NCBI GenBank assembly: GCA_936432065.2
Contig: OW386286.2
Coordinates: 116,275,519 to 116,339,518, forward strand
DNA: 64,000 nt
From: Rutpela maculata
Lineage: Eukaryota > Arthropoda > Insecta > Coleoptera > Cerambycidae
Direction of reading: 5' to 3'
The translations under genes were made by a program, and so were the position numbers. Below are positions 12,284 through 22,881 of this stretch, one piece after another (the stretch's first letter is position 1; each line of letters begins with the position of its first letter). The notes under the pieces are model-generated. The model made no database searches. It saw nothing but the letters and a program-made list of their open reading frames with translations, and was not told the origin of the DNA.

Positions 12284-14236
12284 TGTTGTAGAACTCTCCA
12301 AAATCGTCCTAAGTTGAAGACATAATCAAAATTCGACTTAGGCAAAAATTTCATTTAAAGACATTTTTGGGAATCTGCAGAGGCGCAGATCAGTCCACAA
12401 GGACCGTTTTGGGTTCTATAAGGCGTTGGAAATGACCAGGCGAAAATTCGAAGAAACACCGAATTTTCACTTAGGAAAAATGTTTTTGGTTCAGAATATC
12501 AGAGTAGAAGTATATAATGACAAAGATTTATGAATAGTATACTTTTTCAAAGGTATCATAAATTGGACTTTGAAAAATAATAATATTTTTGGAAGGGCGT
12601 CAAAATTTGGCCCAGGAATCGATTTATCGAAAGTACGCCAAAGTTTCACTTGCAGACTAATTTTTCAAAACTGCGTTGAAATTTGGCTTGAAGATCGATT
12701 TTTCAAAAGTACGCCAAAATTTCACCCGCAGATTAACTTTTCAAAAGTACCTTGAAATTTGGCTTGAAAATCAATTTTTCAAAAGTACGCCAAAATTTCA
12801 CCCGCAGATTAGTTTTTCAAAAGTACCTTGAAATTTGGCTCGAAAATCGATTTTTCAAAAGTACGCTAAAATTGGTCTTAAACTGGATTTTTCAAAAGTA
12901 CCACGAAGTCAGTTTAAAAAGTACCACGAAAATATACTTTAAATTATTTTTTTATTTTTTATTCCTCAACCAAAGACATTGACCTTTGAGGTACGATCAT
13001 TGAAAGCACAATTCTAAAGTATGAGCATAAAATTTTAACGATGCACTGCATCCAAAAGGCAAAATAGAAGATTTTGTCAAAGCCGGCGTAGTGCCGATAA
13101 GCAAAAATTGATAAAAATCAATGCACATGTACAAGGCCGGTTTCTCGCATGGAAAGAGTTTGGATTGACCCAGCGGCTCGCAATTTGGTCGAGCGCGTTG
13201 AGTAGTCCAGACAAAGCGATGGTAGAAAAGCCACTAACGGGGCTTTTCAAATGACAAAGTTATAGAGGAAAACGCCTTGTGCATAAAAATCCAAAAATTC
13301 AATTTTGCCTAATAGTCGCTCGAAGGTGAGACGCTGCCAAATCGATATTATTAATCGACTGTGATAAGGGTTAGTAAGTCGTGGACTGATCGAACGCCAC
13401 TCAACTTATGCAGTAATAAGTCCTCTGAATGTGTTTGAGTACGTGAATCTCCACGATACAAGAACTTTAAAGCTAGGTAGTCTCTAGCGAAACTAAATTC
13501 ATTTAGTAAAACTTTTTTAAGTTAATTTCAGTCAGCCTTAATTATTCATTTACCCAGAGTCTGAAATGATTCTAAAAGCTCGCATTTTGATTCTGAGAAG
13601 GTACGTATGAATCTTTTCTACCTAATCGATCGTTAGCGCGAGCGCTCTCGCTTGTATGGTCTGAAAGTCACTACCTTGATTGGGGAAGGCACGATTCTTT
13701 CTTGAGAATTTTGTATAACCAATTCTGTTAAATAAACGGATTCTTTGAACTAATGTTTCTTAATTGATCTTGAGGCCTGTTGACGGTCTATAATCCCTGG
13801 AACTTTCGTATAGAAAACCGGATGTGTCGAGTTAATTCGCATTAACGTTCGACCTTCTGGTTGTTGTACGGAGGTTCGATAGGGATTTTTTTATGCGTTT
13901 TTTGAGAAATATATTCCGTTATTAATGGACCAAAACGCGATTTTCGCGTACCAAAACTAATCCCTCCGCAGAGAAATTCTTCGGTTGGGATTTTTTTTAT
14001 GCAAAAATTCAGGAAATTAAGAGGTGCCTAAACCCCTAACGAGGGAATTCGGGTCCAGAGAGAGCGTAGTTTCCGATCTGTGGTAGTGCAGCCTTGGTCC
14101 CGCTTTTCGGCTACCGAAGTCATCTTATCTCGAACCCGCCTGGGAGGTAGAAGAACGGGGTAATACGCGACTGGCGCCCCCTGAGAAATAAATTGGTGTC
14201 GCGTCATTTTGACGCCCGGTAGTGCGTTCTTCTACA
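12284..14236 (+). repeat. 5' LTR of the gypsy element
   Basis: Begins TGTTGTAGAA and ends TTCTACA, so TG...CA. A polyadenylation signal AATAAA lies at 13731-13736. About four copies of a 76-bp unit occupy 12597-12925. Open frames inside the LTR are duplicated in both LTRs and lack family features, so I do not call them. Confidence 0.93.
12597..12925 (+). repeat. 76-bp tandem repeat inside the 5' LTR
   Basis: AAATTTGGC recurs at about 12603, 12679, 12755 and 12831, exactly 76 bp apart. Each unit contains TTTTCAAAAGTAC twice in most copies. It lies in the upstream (probable U3) part of the LTR, where enhancer repeats commonly occur. The same array is at 20578-20906 in the 3' LTR. Confidence 0.85.
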
Positions 14237-14254
14237 TGGCGCCCAACGTGGGGC
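14237..14254 (+). promoter_or_regulatory. Primer binding site, tRNA-Lys(CUU)
   Basis: TGGCGCCCAACGTGGGGC directly follows the 5' LTR. It is the exact complement of the 3' end (with CCA) of insect tRNA-Lys(CUU) as I recall that tRNA. This is the primer used by Drosophila gypsy. Confidence 0.88.
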
Positions 14255-14286
14255 GTTGTTAGTCAGCAGGGCTTTCTGGAAAGGAT

Positions 14287-15501
14287 ATGGATGAATCAAC
14301 GCCTTTCCAGTTTTACGACGAGCCGACATCTGTGATGGACAACGTCTCTAGAGGGTTAGAGAGGCCGTGCGCGGAGGATGTACTGGGTAGTTCGGGGGTT
14401 GGCCCGAGTACCACTGAAGGAGTCATACAGCCCTCCTCAGAACAAGTGTTCGCCCAAATGGCAGCAGGTCTTGCCAAAGCTCTAAGCGAAGCCACGCACG
14501 AGCATAAGTATCGGTCGAAGCATCCAAATGCGGAATTTCATGGCTTCGAACACGAAGACCCTGAAACCTTCATTTATCAAATGGAGGAATTTTTCGTCCG
14601 AGTACGAATTACGCAGGATAACGACCGACTATATAAAATATCAGAACAGCTCAAAGATGATGCTAAGAAATGGTTCGAACAATATCGAACCCTAATTACC
14701 ACGTATCCTCTATTCCTCGAGCGATTCAGAAGCCGTTATGATTCAGGTGAAGTACTCACCGAAGCAGTAGCTAATTTATATGGCAAGAAACAAGATGCCG
14801 AGGAAAATACGTCAGTATTTATTTCAAGGAAGGTATGCCTCTTCAAGAGGATCGATCCGTTTAAGCCGGAGGCGATGAAGGCGGCTACCATCTTCAATCA
14901 GTTGAGACCTGATATGAAAATGCTCCTAAAGAGTGCCGTCATACTAGATACAAATACACTAGTGACGATGACCGAACAAATGGCCAAAATCATGGATGAG
15001 AATAAAGAATTCGAGATTCTGCAAAATGCAAAGAAAAGCAAAGACCGAGAAGCGTCCACCTCTACCGCTTCAGCTCAAGGGAATCAGCAATCGAGCAGTA
15101 ACTGGAGAACGGAACCCTCCGCATTAGCGAAGCCGTCCTCCAGTTCCTTTGGTGCATCTAGGACACCATTCAATGGATCTCAAAGAAGAGATAATCCGTC
15201 AGCACCAAGGGTGCATTTTGCAAATAATATTTCCTCGCTGCCTAGAGGGGATATACCGAGAAGGGGTACTGGAGACGTAAGGAACTCCCGAGTCCCGTAT
15301 CGCCCTTGCAGATATTGCCCAACGGAGCAGTGGCATTTTCATGCGGAATGCCCAAACAATCCCTATCGTAATATGAATACGGGAAACCAAGCGGGGGTCA
15401 GAGGCGATGGCCCAGGCCGAACTGTACCAGCCCCGCCTACCAGGCCCCAGCAGGCTCGAAGCGACCCTCGAGGAAGCTCCGAAGCAAGAAGTTTAAATTA
15501 A
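14287..15501 (+). CDS. gag: Gag polyprotein of the gypsy element
   Basis: 404 codons, starting 50 nt after the LTR. The N-terminal third is Ser/Glu-rich, then comes a capsid-like helical region (about residues 80-240, with HGFEHEDPETFIYQMEEFF and WFEQYRTL). The C-terminus is basic, Ser/Pro-rich nucleocapsid with one zinc-knuckle variant, CRYCPTEQWHFHAEC near residues 345-359. Its spacing is C-x2-C-x5-H-x4-C, one residue longer than the usual C-x2-C-x4-H-x4-C. It forms the virus-like particle and binds genomic RNA (family knowledge). The frame is intact. The stop at 15499-15501 directly follows a slippery heptamer that shifts ribosomes into pol. Confidence 0.92.
   Translation: MDESTPFQFYDEPTSVMDNVSRGLERPCAEDVLGSSGVGPSTTEGVIQPSSEQVFAQMAAGLAKALSEATHEHKYRSKHPNAEFHGFEHEDPETFIYQMEEFFVRVRITQDNDRLYKISEQLKDDAKKWFEQYRTLITTYPLFLERFRSRYDSGEVLTEAVANLYGKKQDAEENTSVFISRKVCLFKRIDPFKPEAMKAATIFNQLRPDMKMLLKSAVILDTNTLVTMTEQMAKIMDENKEFEILQNAKKSKDREASTSTASAQGNQQSSSNWRTEPSALAKPSSSSFGASRTPFNGSQRRDNPSAPRVHFANNISSLPRGDIPRRGTGDVRNSRVPYRPCRYCPTEQWHFHAECPNNPYRNMNTGNQAGVRGDGPGRTVPAPPTRPQQARSDPRGSSEARSLN
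15492..15498 (+). promoter_or_regulatory. -1 ribosomal frameshift site (T TTA AAT)
   Basis: Gag codons TTA-AAT precede the TAA stop, preceded by T, giving X-XXY-YYZ with X=T, Y=A, Z=T. The -1 frame from here is open into pol (KLKNFDDLPDL..., through LLDTGST). A weak hairpin lies at 15521-15547 (CCTTAA/TTAAGG plus TGA/TCA), about 22 nt downstream, further than usual. Confidence 0.8.
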
Positions 15502-18500
15502 AAAACTTCGATGACCTTCCTGACCTTAATTACCTGTTTAAGGATCAAGAAGTCAACCTATCTCCCCACCGATTCACTACATTAGAATCTATCAATCAAA
15601 CCAACGACGCTTTCCCTCTGCCTCGCATTAAGATTATAATTAATAATCGAGCGGTTAACGCTTTATTGGATACAGGTTCGACAAGGAATATTATCCAACC
15701 GAAATTTTTGAACGACATTGATCAACTTACAGCTCCCCAAACGTTTGTTATGGCTTGTGGCGATGGTTTAGTAGAATCCCTCGGGACTACGACCATGAAC
15801 GTTAATGTACTAGATGTACCCTTTCAGACCACGTTTCAGGTCATTCAAAATTTAAATGAAGAGCTCATTCTGGGAGCCCCGTTTTTATATGCTCACAATG
15901 TCGTATTCGATTATCAACGTAAATGTGTCTACGTCGGCACCGAAGAGCGAATAACCGTCTTCTGGAATCAAGCGGCACATCAAGCAAGGAAGCAATGCCG
16001 ACTTCCCGAAGAACTGATCATCGGAAACGATAATTTAAAACCTCTATTCGAGGAATTCGCTGAATTGTTCACCGCGGTGCCTACCCAAGCTACCACGGTG
16101 ACAACGAAACATAAAATAAAAGTTAAAGACGACCGCCCGTTCAATATCAAACCCTACCCCATGTCTCCTTCTAAGAAAAAAGTTATGTACGATCAAATTG
16201 AAGAGATGCTGAAAGCCGGGGTCATAGAACCGAGTACCGCTCAGTACAGTTCGCCTCCCATTATAATTGAAAGGCCCGGCAAGAAGCCTCGCTTCTGCAT
16301 TGATTATCGTCACTTAAATGAAGTAACGGAAGACGAAGCATCCGTCTTACCAAAGATATACGAGAGTATAAAGGATCTAGGAAACGCCAACATATTTACG
16401 GTGTTGGACCTCAAGAGCGGATATTGGCAAATCCCTCTTGAGGAGTCGTCAAAAAACTATTCTACGTTTACAACATTAGATGGAGCATCTTACCGATTTA
16501 ACGTGATGCCTTTCGGATTGAAGACCGCTCCATGTACATTCCAAAAATTTATGGCAAGAGACGTATTGACCGGCTACTTGCATCATTTCTGCAAAGTATA
16601 TCTCGATGATATTATCATCTACAGCGAAAATATAGAACAGCATGTAAACCATCTGAGAGCCGTCTTTGAACGCCTGCGTTTGCATAATTTAAAGGTGTCA
16701 CCGGAAAAATGTGTGGTAGCCACGTCAAGCATAACCTATCTCGGGCATCAAATAAATGCCAACACCACTCAACCATTAGAAAAACACATATTACAGATAC
16801 AAAATTATCCGGCCCCTACGACAAGGCGCCAGCTTCAGAGTTTCCTTGGTCTATGTAATTGGGTACGTGAATATATCCCTAATGTTGCAATAATTACAAA
16901 GCCCTTGACCCGACTACTCTCGAAAGACTGGCGCTTCAAGTGGAATCCGGAAGCCCAAGAAGCTTTTATTTTACTAAAAGAAGTATTGAATAAACCTCTA
17001 GGACTGCACCGGCCAGATTTCAATAAAATGTTCATACTGCAGACGGACGCATCCTTAATAGGATTATCTGCAGTATTATATCAATTGGGGGATAATGACC
17101 AGAAGCACATCGTCTCTTATGCTAGTAATACGTTATCTCCGACGGAGAGAAAATACCATATTAATGAATTGGAATGTTTGAGCGTCGTTAATTATATAAG
17201 GAAATACAAAATATATTTGGCAGATCGTCCATTTATAGTCAAAACCGACAATCGAGCTTTACTATGGTTAAATAAGCATAAGGACGAGAAAACGAAATTT
17301 ACTCGTTGGTCATTATTACTTCAGGAATACAGCTTCACCATAGAACATTGTCCCGGCAAGGAAAATATATTGGCTGACTATCTTAGCAGGAATCCTCAAG
17401 GCCCAAACGTCGAAGCAGACGACGAAGAGGAGAGAATGTACCCACCAAAATTCTCGCACAAGGAACGAATATCAGTGATTACCACATTGGAATTAAACGA
17501 TCAGGTCAGAGAAGCGCAAACGCACTCCAGAGATATCCAAGACCAAATTGAACGATGGAATACTCTAGTGCGACAAGCAGATAAAACCGAGGCAGAGGTG
17601 AAATTCGTCAATACAAGACAAGTGATAGGCGGCACACTTTGGACAAGAGGCGAAAATGTTAAAGAAAAATTATACGTACCAAAACGTATGGTCATGAGAG
17701 TAATATCTCATTTTCACGACCGACCGGAAGTAGGTCACCCCGGCCGCGATGAAACTGTTAGAATCATCTCGGGCCGCTATTATTTTAATAATTTGTCGAG
17801 ACTAGTTAACAAATATTTAAATGAGTGCATTATTTGTAATTCCGTAAAAAGCAGACAGTCACAACCGAAGGCTCCTCTCAGAAGCCATGCTCCATCGCAT
17901 CCGTTCGAAGTTTTAAGCGTCGATGTAATCGGACCGCTTCAGCGAACCAAAGATGCAGATAACCGATATATATTAATGGTAGAGGATGTATTTAGTAAGT
18001 GGGTCGAAGCCAAGGCGTTCACCCAAGTCAGTGGAAAAACAATAGCACAATTTATCGAAGAGGAACTAGTGGCGAGATATGGCGTTCCGAGGGTCATCAT
18101 TTCCGACCAGGGAGGCCACTTCAATTCCGGCTTTTACGATACGTTCTGTACACGTAACAATATTGAAAGATTCTTCACAGCAGCTTACCACCAACAGGCC
18201 AATCCAATAGAAAGGAGGGTGCAAGAAGCTAAGAAGATCTTAAAAACCTTATTATATGGTTCACCCAACGACGAGTGGGATCGACATGTTAGTCAGATGG
18301 CATATATCTTGAGAACAAGAAAAAACGCCGCTACTGGGCATACGCCCAGTTTCGTAGTACTCGGCTATGAATTACCGCAGATTGGTGATTGGAATATGTT
18401 CGCTTATAGACAAGAGCGTCGTAATCAAGCGGACGTTCCCCGCCTTGAAAGAGTCAAGGAAATTCGTAAAAATCAAACAAATTACCAATGGCGTTACGCG

Positions 18501-18965
18501 CCCAAAGTGGCGGTAACGCCGGTCGTATATAAAGTGGGAGATATGGTAATGACTAAAAGGATCAGGAAGGATCATACCTTCACACCGTCGTGGAGTGGGC
18601 CACACAAGGTTTTAAAGAGATTGTCTAATGAAGTTTACCTCATTCACAAGGGGGTAACTTCGACGAGATTACATGTCGATGCCATCAGGCCGGCACCTAA
18701 GGGAGACCCCGATGTTGAATTGGAATTGTCTGAAGAATCAGAAGATAGTCCGGATGAAATTCATCTTAGTGACGACGCTTCCTCATCAGACAATGAGATC
18801 GCGCCCAGGTCAGAGCGACGTAGCGATACCACACTAGTTCAAATCAATGTTCCCGCAAGTGCTCAAGATGAGCCGGATGTAATAAGTCGAGATCCCGAAG
18901 ATGCTCGAGATGAGCCAGATATAGAAGAGTCACCTCTAGATATTTCTGAGGTCGACCACGGCTAA
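15495..18965 (+). CDS. pol: Pol polyprotein: protease, reverse transcriptase, RNase H, integrase
   Basis: Expressed by -1 frameshift. The open frame 15666-18965 starts mid-protease, and the same frame is open upstream to the slippery site. Order: protease LLDTGST (about 15663); RT with FCIDYRHLNEV, VLDLKSGYWQIPL, MPFGLKTAPCTFQ and YLDD (16599-16610); RNase H with TDAS (near 17044), ELECLSVV and TDNRALLWL; integrase with an HHCC finger (GHPGRDE...CIICNSV), acidic triad in LSVDVIGPL, ISDQGGHF and NPIERR, and a C-terminal SWSGPHKV module. An acidic tail of about 80 residues follows. All catalytic residues I can check are present and there is no internal stop, so the protein looks functional. Confidence 0.93.
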   Translation, partial: KLKNFDDLPDLNYLFKDQEVNLSPHRFTTLESINQTNDAFPLPRIKIIINNRAVNALLDTGSTRNIIQPKFLNDIDQLTAPQTFVMACGDGLVESLGTTTMNVNVLDVPFQTTFQVIQNLNEELILGAPFLYAHNVVFDYQRKCVYVGTEERITVFWNQAAHQARKQCRLPEELIIGNDNLKPLFEEFAELFTAVPTQATTVTTKHKIKVKDDRPFNIKPYPMSPSKKKVMYDQIEEMLKAGVIEPSTAQYSSPPIIIERPGKKPRFCIDYRHLNEVTEDEASVLPKIYESIKDLGNANIFTVLDLKSGYWQIPLEESSKNYSTFTTLDGASYRFNVMPFGLKTAPCTFQKFMARDVLTGYLHHFCKVYLDDIIIYSENIEQHVNHLRAVFERLRLHNLKVSPEKCVVATSSITYLGHQINANTTQPLEKHILQIQNYPAPTTRRQLQSFLGLCNWVREYIPNVAIITKPLTRLLSKDWRFKWNPEAQEAFILLKEVLNKPLGLHRPDFNKMFILQTDASLIGLSAVLYQLGDNDQKHIVSYASNTLSPTERKYHINELECLSVVNYIRKYKIYLADRPFIVKTDNRALLWLNKHKDEKTKFTRWSLLLQEYSFTIEHCPGKENILADYLSRNPQGPNVEADDEEERMYPPKFSHKERISVITTLELNDQVREAQTHSRDIQDQIERWNTLVRQADKTEAEVKFVNTRQVIGGTLWTRGENVKEKLYVPKRMVMRVISHFHDRPEVGHPGRDETVRIISGRYYFNNLSRLVNKYLNECIICNSVKSRQSQPKAPLRSHAPSHPFEVLSVDVIGPLQRTKDADNRYILMVEDVFSKWVEAKAFTQVSGKTIAQFIEEELVARYGVPRVIISDQGGHFNSGFYDTFCTRNNIERFFTAAYHQQANPIERRVQEAKKILKTLLYGSPNDEWDRHVSQMAYILRTRKNAATGHTPSFVVLGYELPQIGDWNMFAYRQERRNQADVPRLERVKEIRKNQTNYQWRYAPKVAVTPVVYKVGDMVMTKRIRKDHTFTPSWSGPHKVLKRLSNEVYLIHKGVTSTRLHVDAIRPAPKGDPDVELELSEESEDSPDEIHLSDDASSSDNEIAPRSERRSDTTLVQINVPASAQDEPDVISRDPEDARDEPDIEESPLDISEVDHG

Positions 18966-20252
18966 TAGCCGTTTTCGCTTTTTTTTTTATATTTTTTCTC
19001 AAAATTCTAAGTAGCGATTTTGACCTATATGCGGTCGAATCGAAAATTTAAAGTCTACTCCATGAGCAGACATAGAAAGACAGCGAACCCGACGCAAGAG
19101 CGCGATCCGGTAAGCCTAGCTTCTCAAGAGCGAGAGCCGCCAAGTTCGAGTAATGGACGTAGGCATAAGTACGAATCAGTACGAGTTTCGGAAGCTGTTT
19201 TTCTTATGCAAGAAGACAACTTCTATTTTAATCATTTTAAGTCAACAAAATTAACGTATACCCCAAATGGAAACTACGAGTTTCAGAAGCCGTTCTTCGC
19301 TCAAGAAGACGCTTCGATTTTTTTTTTTTTTTATTATACTTTTTTTTCACAAGTCGTGATGACCGCACGAGTATCGTAAGCCGATTTAATCTACCTTACG
19401 AAGTAGAAACTACGAGACGAGTTTCAGAAGCCGTTCTTCGCTCAAGAAGACGCTTCAATTTTTTTTTATACTTTTTTCACAAGTCGTGATGACCGCACGA
19501 GTATCGTAAGCCGATTTAATCTACCTTACGAAGTAGAAACTACGAGACGAGTTTCAGAAGCCGTTCTTCGCTCAAGAAGACGCTTCAATTTTTTTTTTTT
19601 TATATTTTTTTTACAAAGTAGTGATGACCGCACGAGTATCGTAAGCCGATTCAATCTACCTTACGAAGAACCAATTTCTAACCATTATAAGTTAACAAAA
19701 TTCATGTTAGAAAAATATTTCATTAAAAACAACACATTGTGTTTGTTAGTCGACGCGTCCCAGTCGACGACTTGCTAAAAAGTCAATCTAGTTGCAGAAC
19801 TGCATTTTCCATGTGCAGAAATGGAAAGATGACCCAGCCTGTCGCAAGGGCGCGGCATGGTGAAGTCTGGAACTCAAAGGCGAGGACCGTCCAAGCTGCG
19901 GCATGGAGATATAGACAGCCTCTTCTAGAAAGGACCGAAGTCAAGCAAGAGCGAGACCAGGGCAAAAAAGCGAGTGCAACGAATTAGTGAGAGTGGACGC
20001 TAATCAAAATTGTGCTACGCTTCGCACCTCGACGCGGGTGTAATTAAGTTGATAAAAATGTTGTATCAACTTGGCGTATTGTTTAAAAAATGTATTTATT
20101 TTTAAGTTAGATAGGCGAATCAGTCGTCTGCCCCAATTAAGGCCGTTATTTTTAAACATCTGTACCATAGGTCAGACCGTCAAATGAAGGCATACAGACA
20201 TACAAGTGAATATGGAAATTAAAGGCAATCGATGAGTAGAAAAGATTCAACC
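18966..20252 (+). other. 3' non-coding region of the gypsy element
   Basis: About 1.3 kb between pol and the polypurine tract. Frames of 119 and 82 codons (19020-19379, 19739-19987) have no recognisable domain and the first runs through poly-T, so I do not treat them as genes. An env gene is absent. The tandem hairpin array at 19170-19675 is the notable content. Confidence 0.6.
19170..19675 (+). repeat. Tandem repeat with a recurring stem-loop in the gypsy 3' region
   Basis: TTTCAGAAGCCGTTCTTCGC recurs at 19281, 19422 and 19552 (steps of 141 and 130 bp), with a diverged copy at 19186. Each contains a hairpin (for example 19286-19315): outer stem GAAGC/GCTTC, inner stem TTCTT/AAGAA, loop CGCTC. 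The diverged copy keeps TTCTT-ATGC-AAGAA. Poly-T tracts separate the units. Confidence 0.75.
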
Positions 20253-20264
20253 AAAGGAGGGGAG
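20253..20264 (+). promoter_or_regulatory. Polypurine tract
   Basis: AAAGGAGGGGAG lies immediately before the 3' LTR. It is the expected RNase H-resistant primer for plus-strand DNA synthesis. Confidence 0.88.
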
Positions 20265-22217
20265 TGTTGTAGAACTCTCCAAAATCGTCCTAAGTTGAAG
20301 ACATAATCAAAATTCGACTTAGGCAAAAATTTCATTTAAAGACATTTTTGGGAATCTGCAGAGGCGCAGATCAGTCCACAAGGACCGTTTTGGGTTCTAT
20401 AAGGCGTTGGAAATGACCAGGCGAAAATTCGAAGAAACACCGAATTTTCACTTAGGAAAAATGTTTTTGGTTCAGAATATCAGAGTAGAAGTATATAATG
20501 ACAAAGATTTATGAATAGTATACTTTTTCAAAGGTATCATAAATTGGACTTTGAAAAATAATAATATTTTTGGAAGGGCGTCAAAATTTGGCCCAGGAAT
20601 CGATTTATCGAAAGTACGCCAAAGTTTCACTTGCAGACTAATTTTTCAAAACTGCGTTGAAATTTGGCTTGAAGATCGATTTTTCAAAAGTACGCCAAAA
20701 TTTCACCCGCAGATTAACTTTTCAAAAGTACCTTGAAATTTGGCTTGAAAATCAATTTTTCAAAAGTACGCCAAAATTTCACCCGCAGATTAGTTTTTCA
20801 AAAGTACCTTGAAATTTGGCTCGAAAATCGATTTTTCAAAAGTACGCTAAAATTGGTCTTAAACTGGATTTTTCAAAAGTACCACGAAGTCAGTTTAAAA
20901 AGTACCACGAAAATATACTTTAAATTATTTTTTTATTTTTTATTCCTCAACCAAAGACATTGACCTTTGAGGTACGATCATTGAAAGCACAATTCTAAAG
21001 TATGAGCATAAAATTTTAACGATGCACTGCATCCAAAAGGCAAAATAGAAGATTTTGTCAAAGCCGGCGTAGTGCCGATAAGCAAAAATTGATAAAAATC
21101 AATGCACATGTACAAGGCCGGTTTCTCGCATGGAAAGAGTTTGGATTGACCCAGCGGCTCGCAATTTGGTCGAGCGCGTTGAGTAGTCCAGACAAAGCGA
21201 TGGTAGAAAAGCCACTAACGGGGCTTTTCAAATGACAAAGTTATAGAGGAAAACGCCTTGTGCATAAAAATCCAAAAATTCAATTTTGCCTAATAGTCGC
21301 TCGAAGGTGAGACGCTGCCAAATCGATATTATTAATCGACTGTGATAAGGGTTAGTAAGTCGTGGACTGATCGAACGCCACTCAACTTATGCAGTAATAA
21401 GTCCTCTGAATGTGTTTGAGTACGTGAATCTCCACGATACAAGAACTTTAAAGCTAGGTAGTCTCTAGCGAAACTAAATTCATTTAGTAAAACTTTTTTA
21501 AGTTAATTTCAGTCAGCCTTAATTATTCATTTACCCAGAGTCTGAAATGATTCTAAAAGCTCGCATTTTGATTCTGAGAAGGTACGTATGAATCTTTTCT
21601 ACCTAATCGATCGTTAGCGCGAGCGCTCTCGCTTGTATGGTCTGAAAGTCACTACCTTGATTGGGGAAGGCACGATTCTTTCTTGAGAATTTTGTATAAC
21701 CAATTCTGTTAAATAAACGGATTCTTTGAACTAATGTTTCTTAATTGATCTTGAGGCCTGTTGACGGTCTATAATCCCTGGAACTTTCGTATAGAAAACC
21801 GGATGTGTCGAGTTAATTCGCATTAACGTTCGACCTTCTGGTTGTTGTACGGAGGTTCGATAGGGATTTTTTTATGCGTTTTTTGAGAAATATATTCCGT
21901 TATTAATGGACCAAAACGCGATTTTCGCGTACCAAAACTAATCCCTCCGCAGAGAAATTCTTCGGTTGGGATTTTTTTTATGCAAAAATTCAGGAAATTA
22001 AGAGGTGCCTAAACCCCTAACGAGGGAATTCGGGTCCAGAGAGAGCGTAGTTTCCGATCTGTGGTAGTGCAGCCTTGGTCCCGCTTTTCGGCTACCGAAG
22101 TCATCTTATCTCGAACCCGCCTGGGAGGTAGAAGAACGGGGTAATACGCGACTGGCGCCCCCTGAGAAATAAATTGGTGTCGCGTCATTTTGACGCCCGG
22201 TAGTGCGTTCTTCTACA
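20265..22217 (+). repeat. 3' LTR of the gypsy element
   Basis: 1,953 bp, the same length as the 5' LTR with no indel (constant offset 7,981). It ends TTCTACA and is followed by the duplicated GTGA at 22218-22221. Confidence 0.93.
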
Positions 22218-22221
22218 GTGA

Positions 22222-22758
22222 CAGGGGGTGGGAGTGGGGGCTGGATAAAGTAAAAAAATATTTTGAGGTTTCTGGTTCTTGTACACACACTAAATCACAT
22301 TTTTTTTTCATCCCCTTTAATAATGGGGTGGGGGTGGTAATGGGGGTGGCTAATGCCAAAATTTTTTTTGAGACATTAGCTTCTCTTGTCTATACTAAAT
22401 ATCAATTTTATGAACTCTTACCTGCTTGATTTACCTGTTTACTCCAAATTTACCCCAATTTACCCCCCAACCCTTCGACGGAACAAGATGAAAATATAAT
22501 CTAAAGTACATATGTGTACCAAATTTAAAGTGAATATCTCAAACGGTTCCAGAGTAAACGTGCGCACAAAAAAAGTTACAGACCGACAGACAGACCGACA
22601 GACCGACAGACCGACAGACCGACAGACAGACCGACAGACAGAAAAATTTTTTTCGCTCAAACTTGAAATCTTGACGTTTCATGACATTCTAAGCCTATTT
22701 GAACAATAAAAATTTTTAAAAATTTTTTTGTCGTTACTATACTTCCACATCCAGTGGA
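22222..22758 (-). mobile_element. C1 repeat copy a, second part
   Basis: Resumes the G-rich tract right after the gypsy element and continues through the block with the ACAGACAGACCG microsatellite (22580-22642) to the terminal ACTTCCACATCCAGTGGA. Removing the gypsy element and one GTGA restores a continuous C1 copy. Confidence 0.85.
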
Positions 22759-22881
22759 TTAAGGAATTTGTATTGATGCATAACATTTCTTCATTACAAT
22801 CTAACTGCTTACTAATAAATGCAATTTTAATATGAGTTGGTTTGTCTGCGTGTATTTATTTGCTGTCTAAAATATACATAA

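Larger units (their letters stand above)
12284..22217 (+). mobile_element. Apparently intact Ty3/gypsy LTR retrotransposon (9,934 bp)
   Basis: Complete structure in order: 5' LTR, tRNA-Lys primer site, gag, -1 frameshift, pol (PR-RT-RNase H-IN, the Ty3/gypsy order), a 3' non-coding stretch with repeated hairpins, polypurine tract, 3' LTR. Both LTRs are 1,953 bp at a constant offset of 7,981, and I saw no difference in the stretches compared, so insertion was recent. The duplication GTGA flanks it (12280-12283 and 22218-22221). It landed inside a C1 repeat. There is no env frame. Confidence 0.93.

Noticed and set aside
12570..12982. Two open frames within the 5' LTR (and identical ones at 20551-20963)
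   Set aside because: They fall in the 76-bp tandem array, are identical in both LTRs and have no family signature.
15521..15547. Frameshift-stimulating hairpin
   Set aside because: The stem is short and starts about 22 nt from the slippery site, beyond the usual spacing, so it is noted but not called.
19020..19379. Possible env or accessory ORF after pol of the gypsy element
   Set aside because: It has no signal peptide or envelope features, runs through poly-T as poly-Phe and overlaps the hairpin array.
22512..22709. Open frames rich in TDRQ / SVCRSV repeats on both strands
   Set aside because: Translation of the CAGA/CTGT microsatellite of the C1 repeat.
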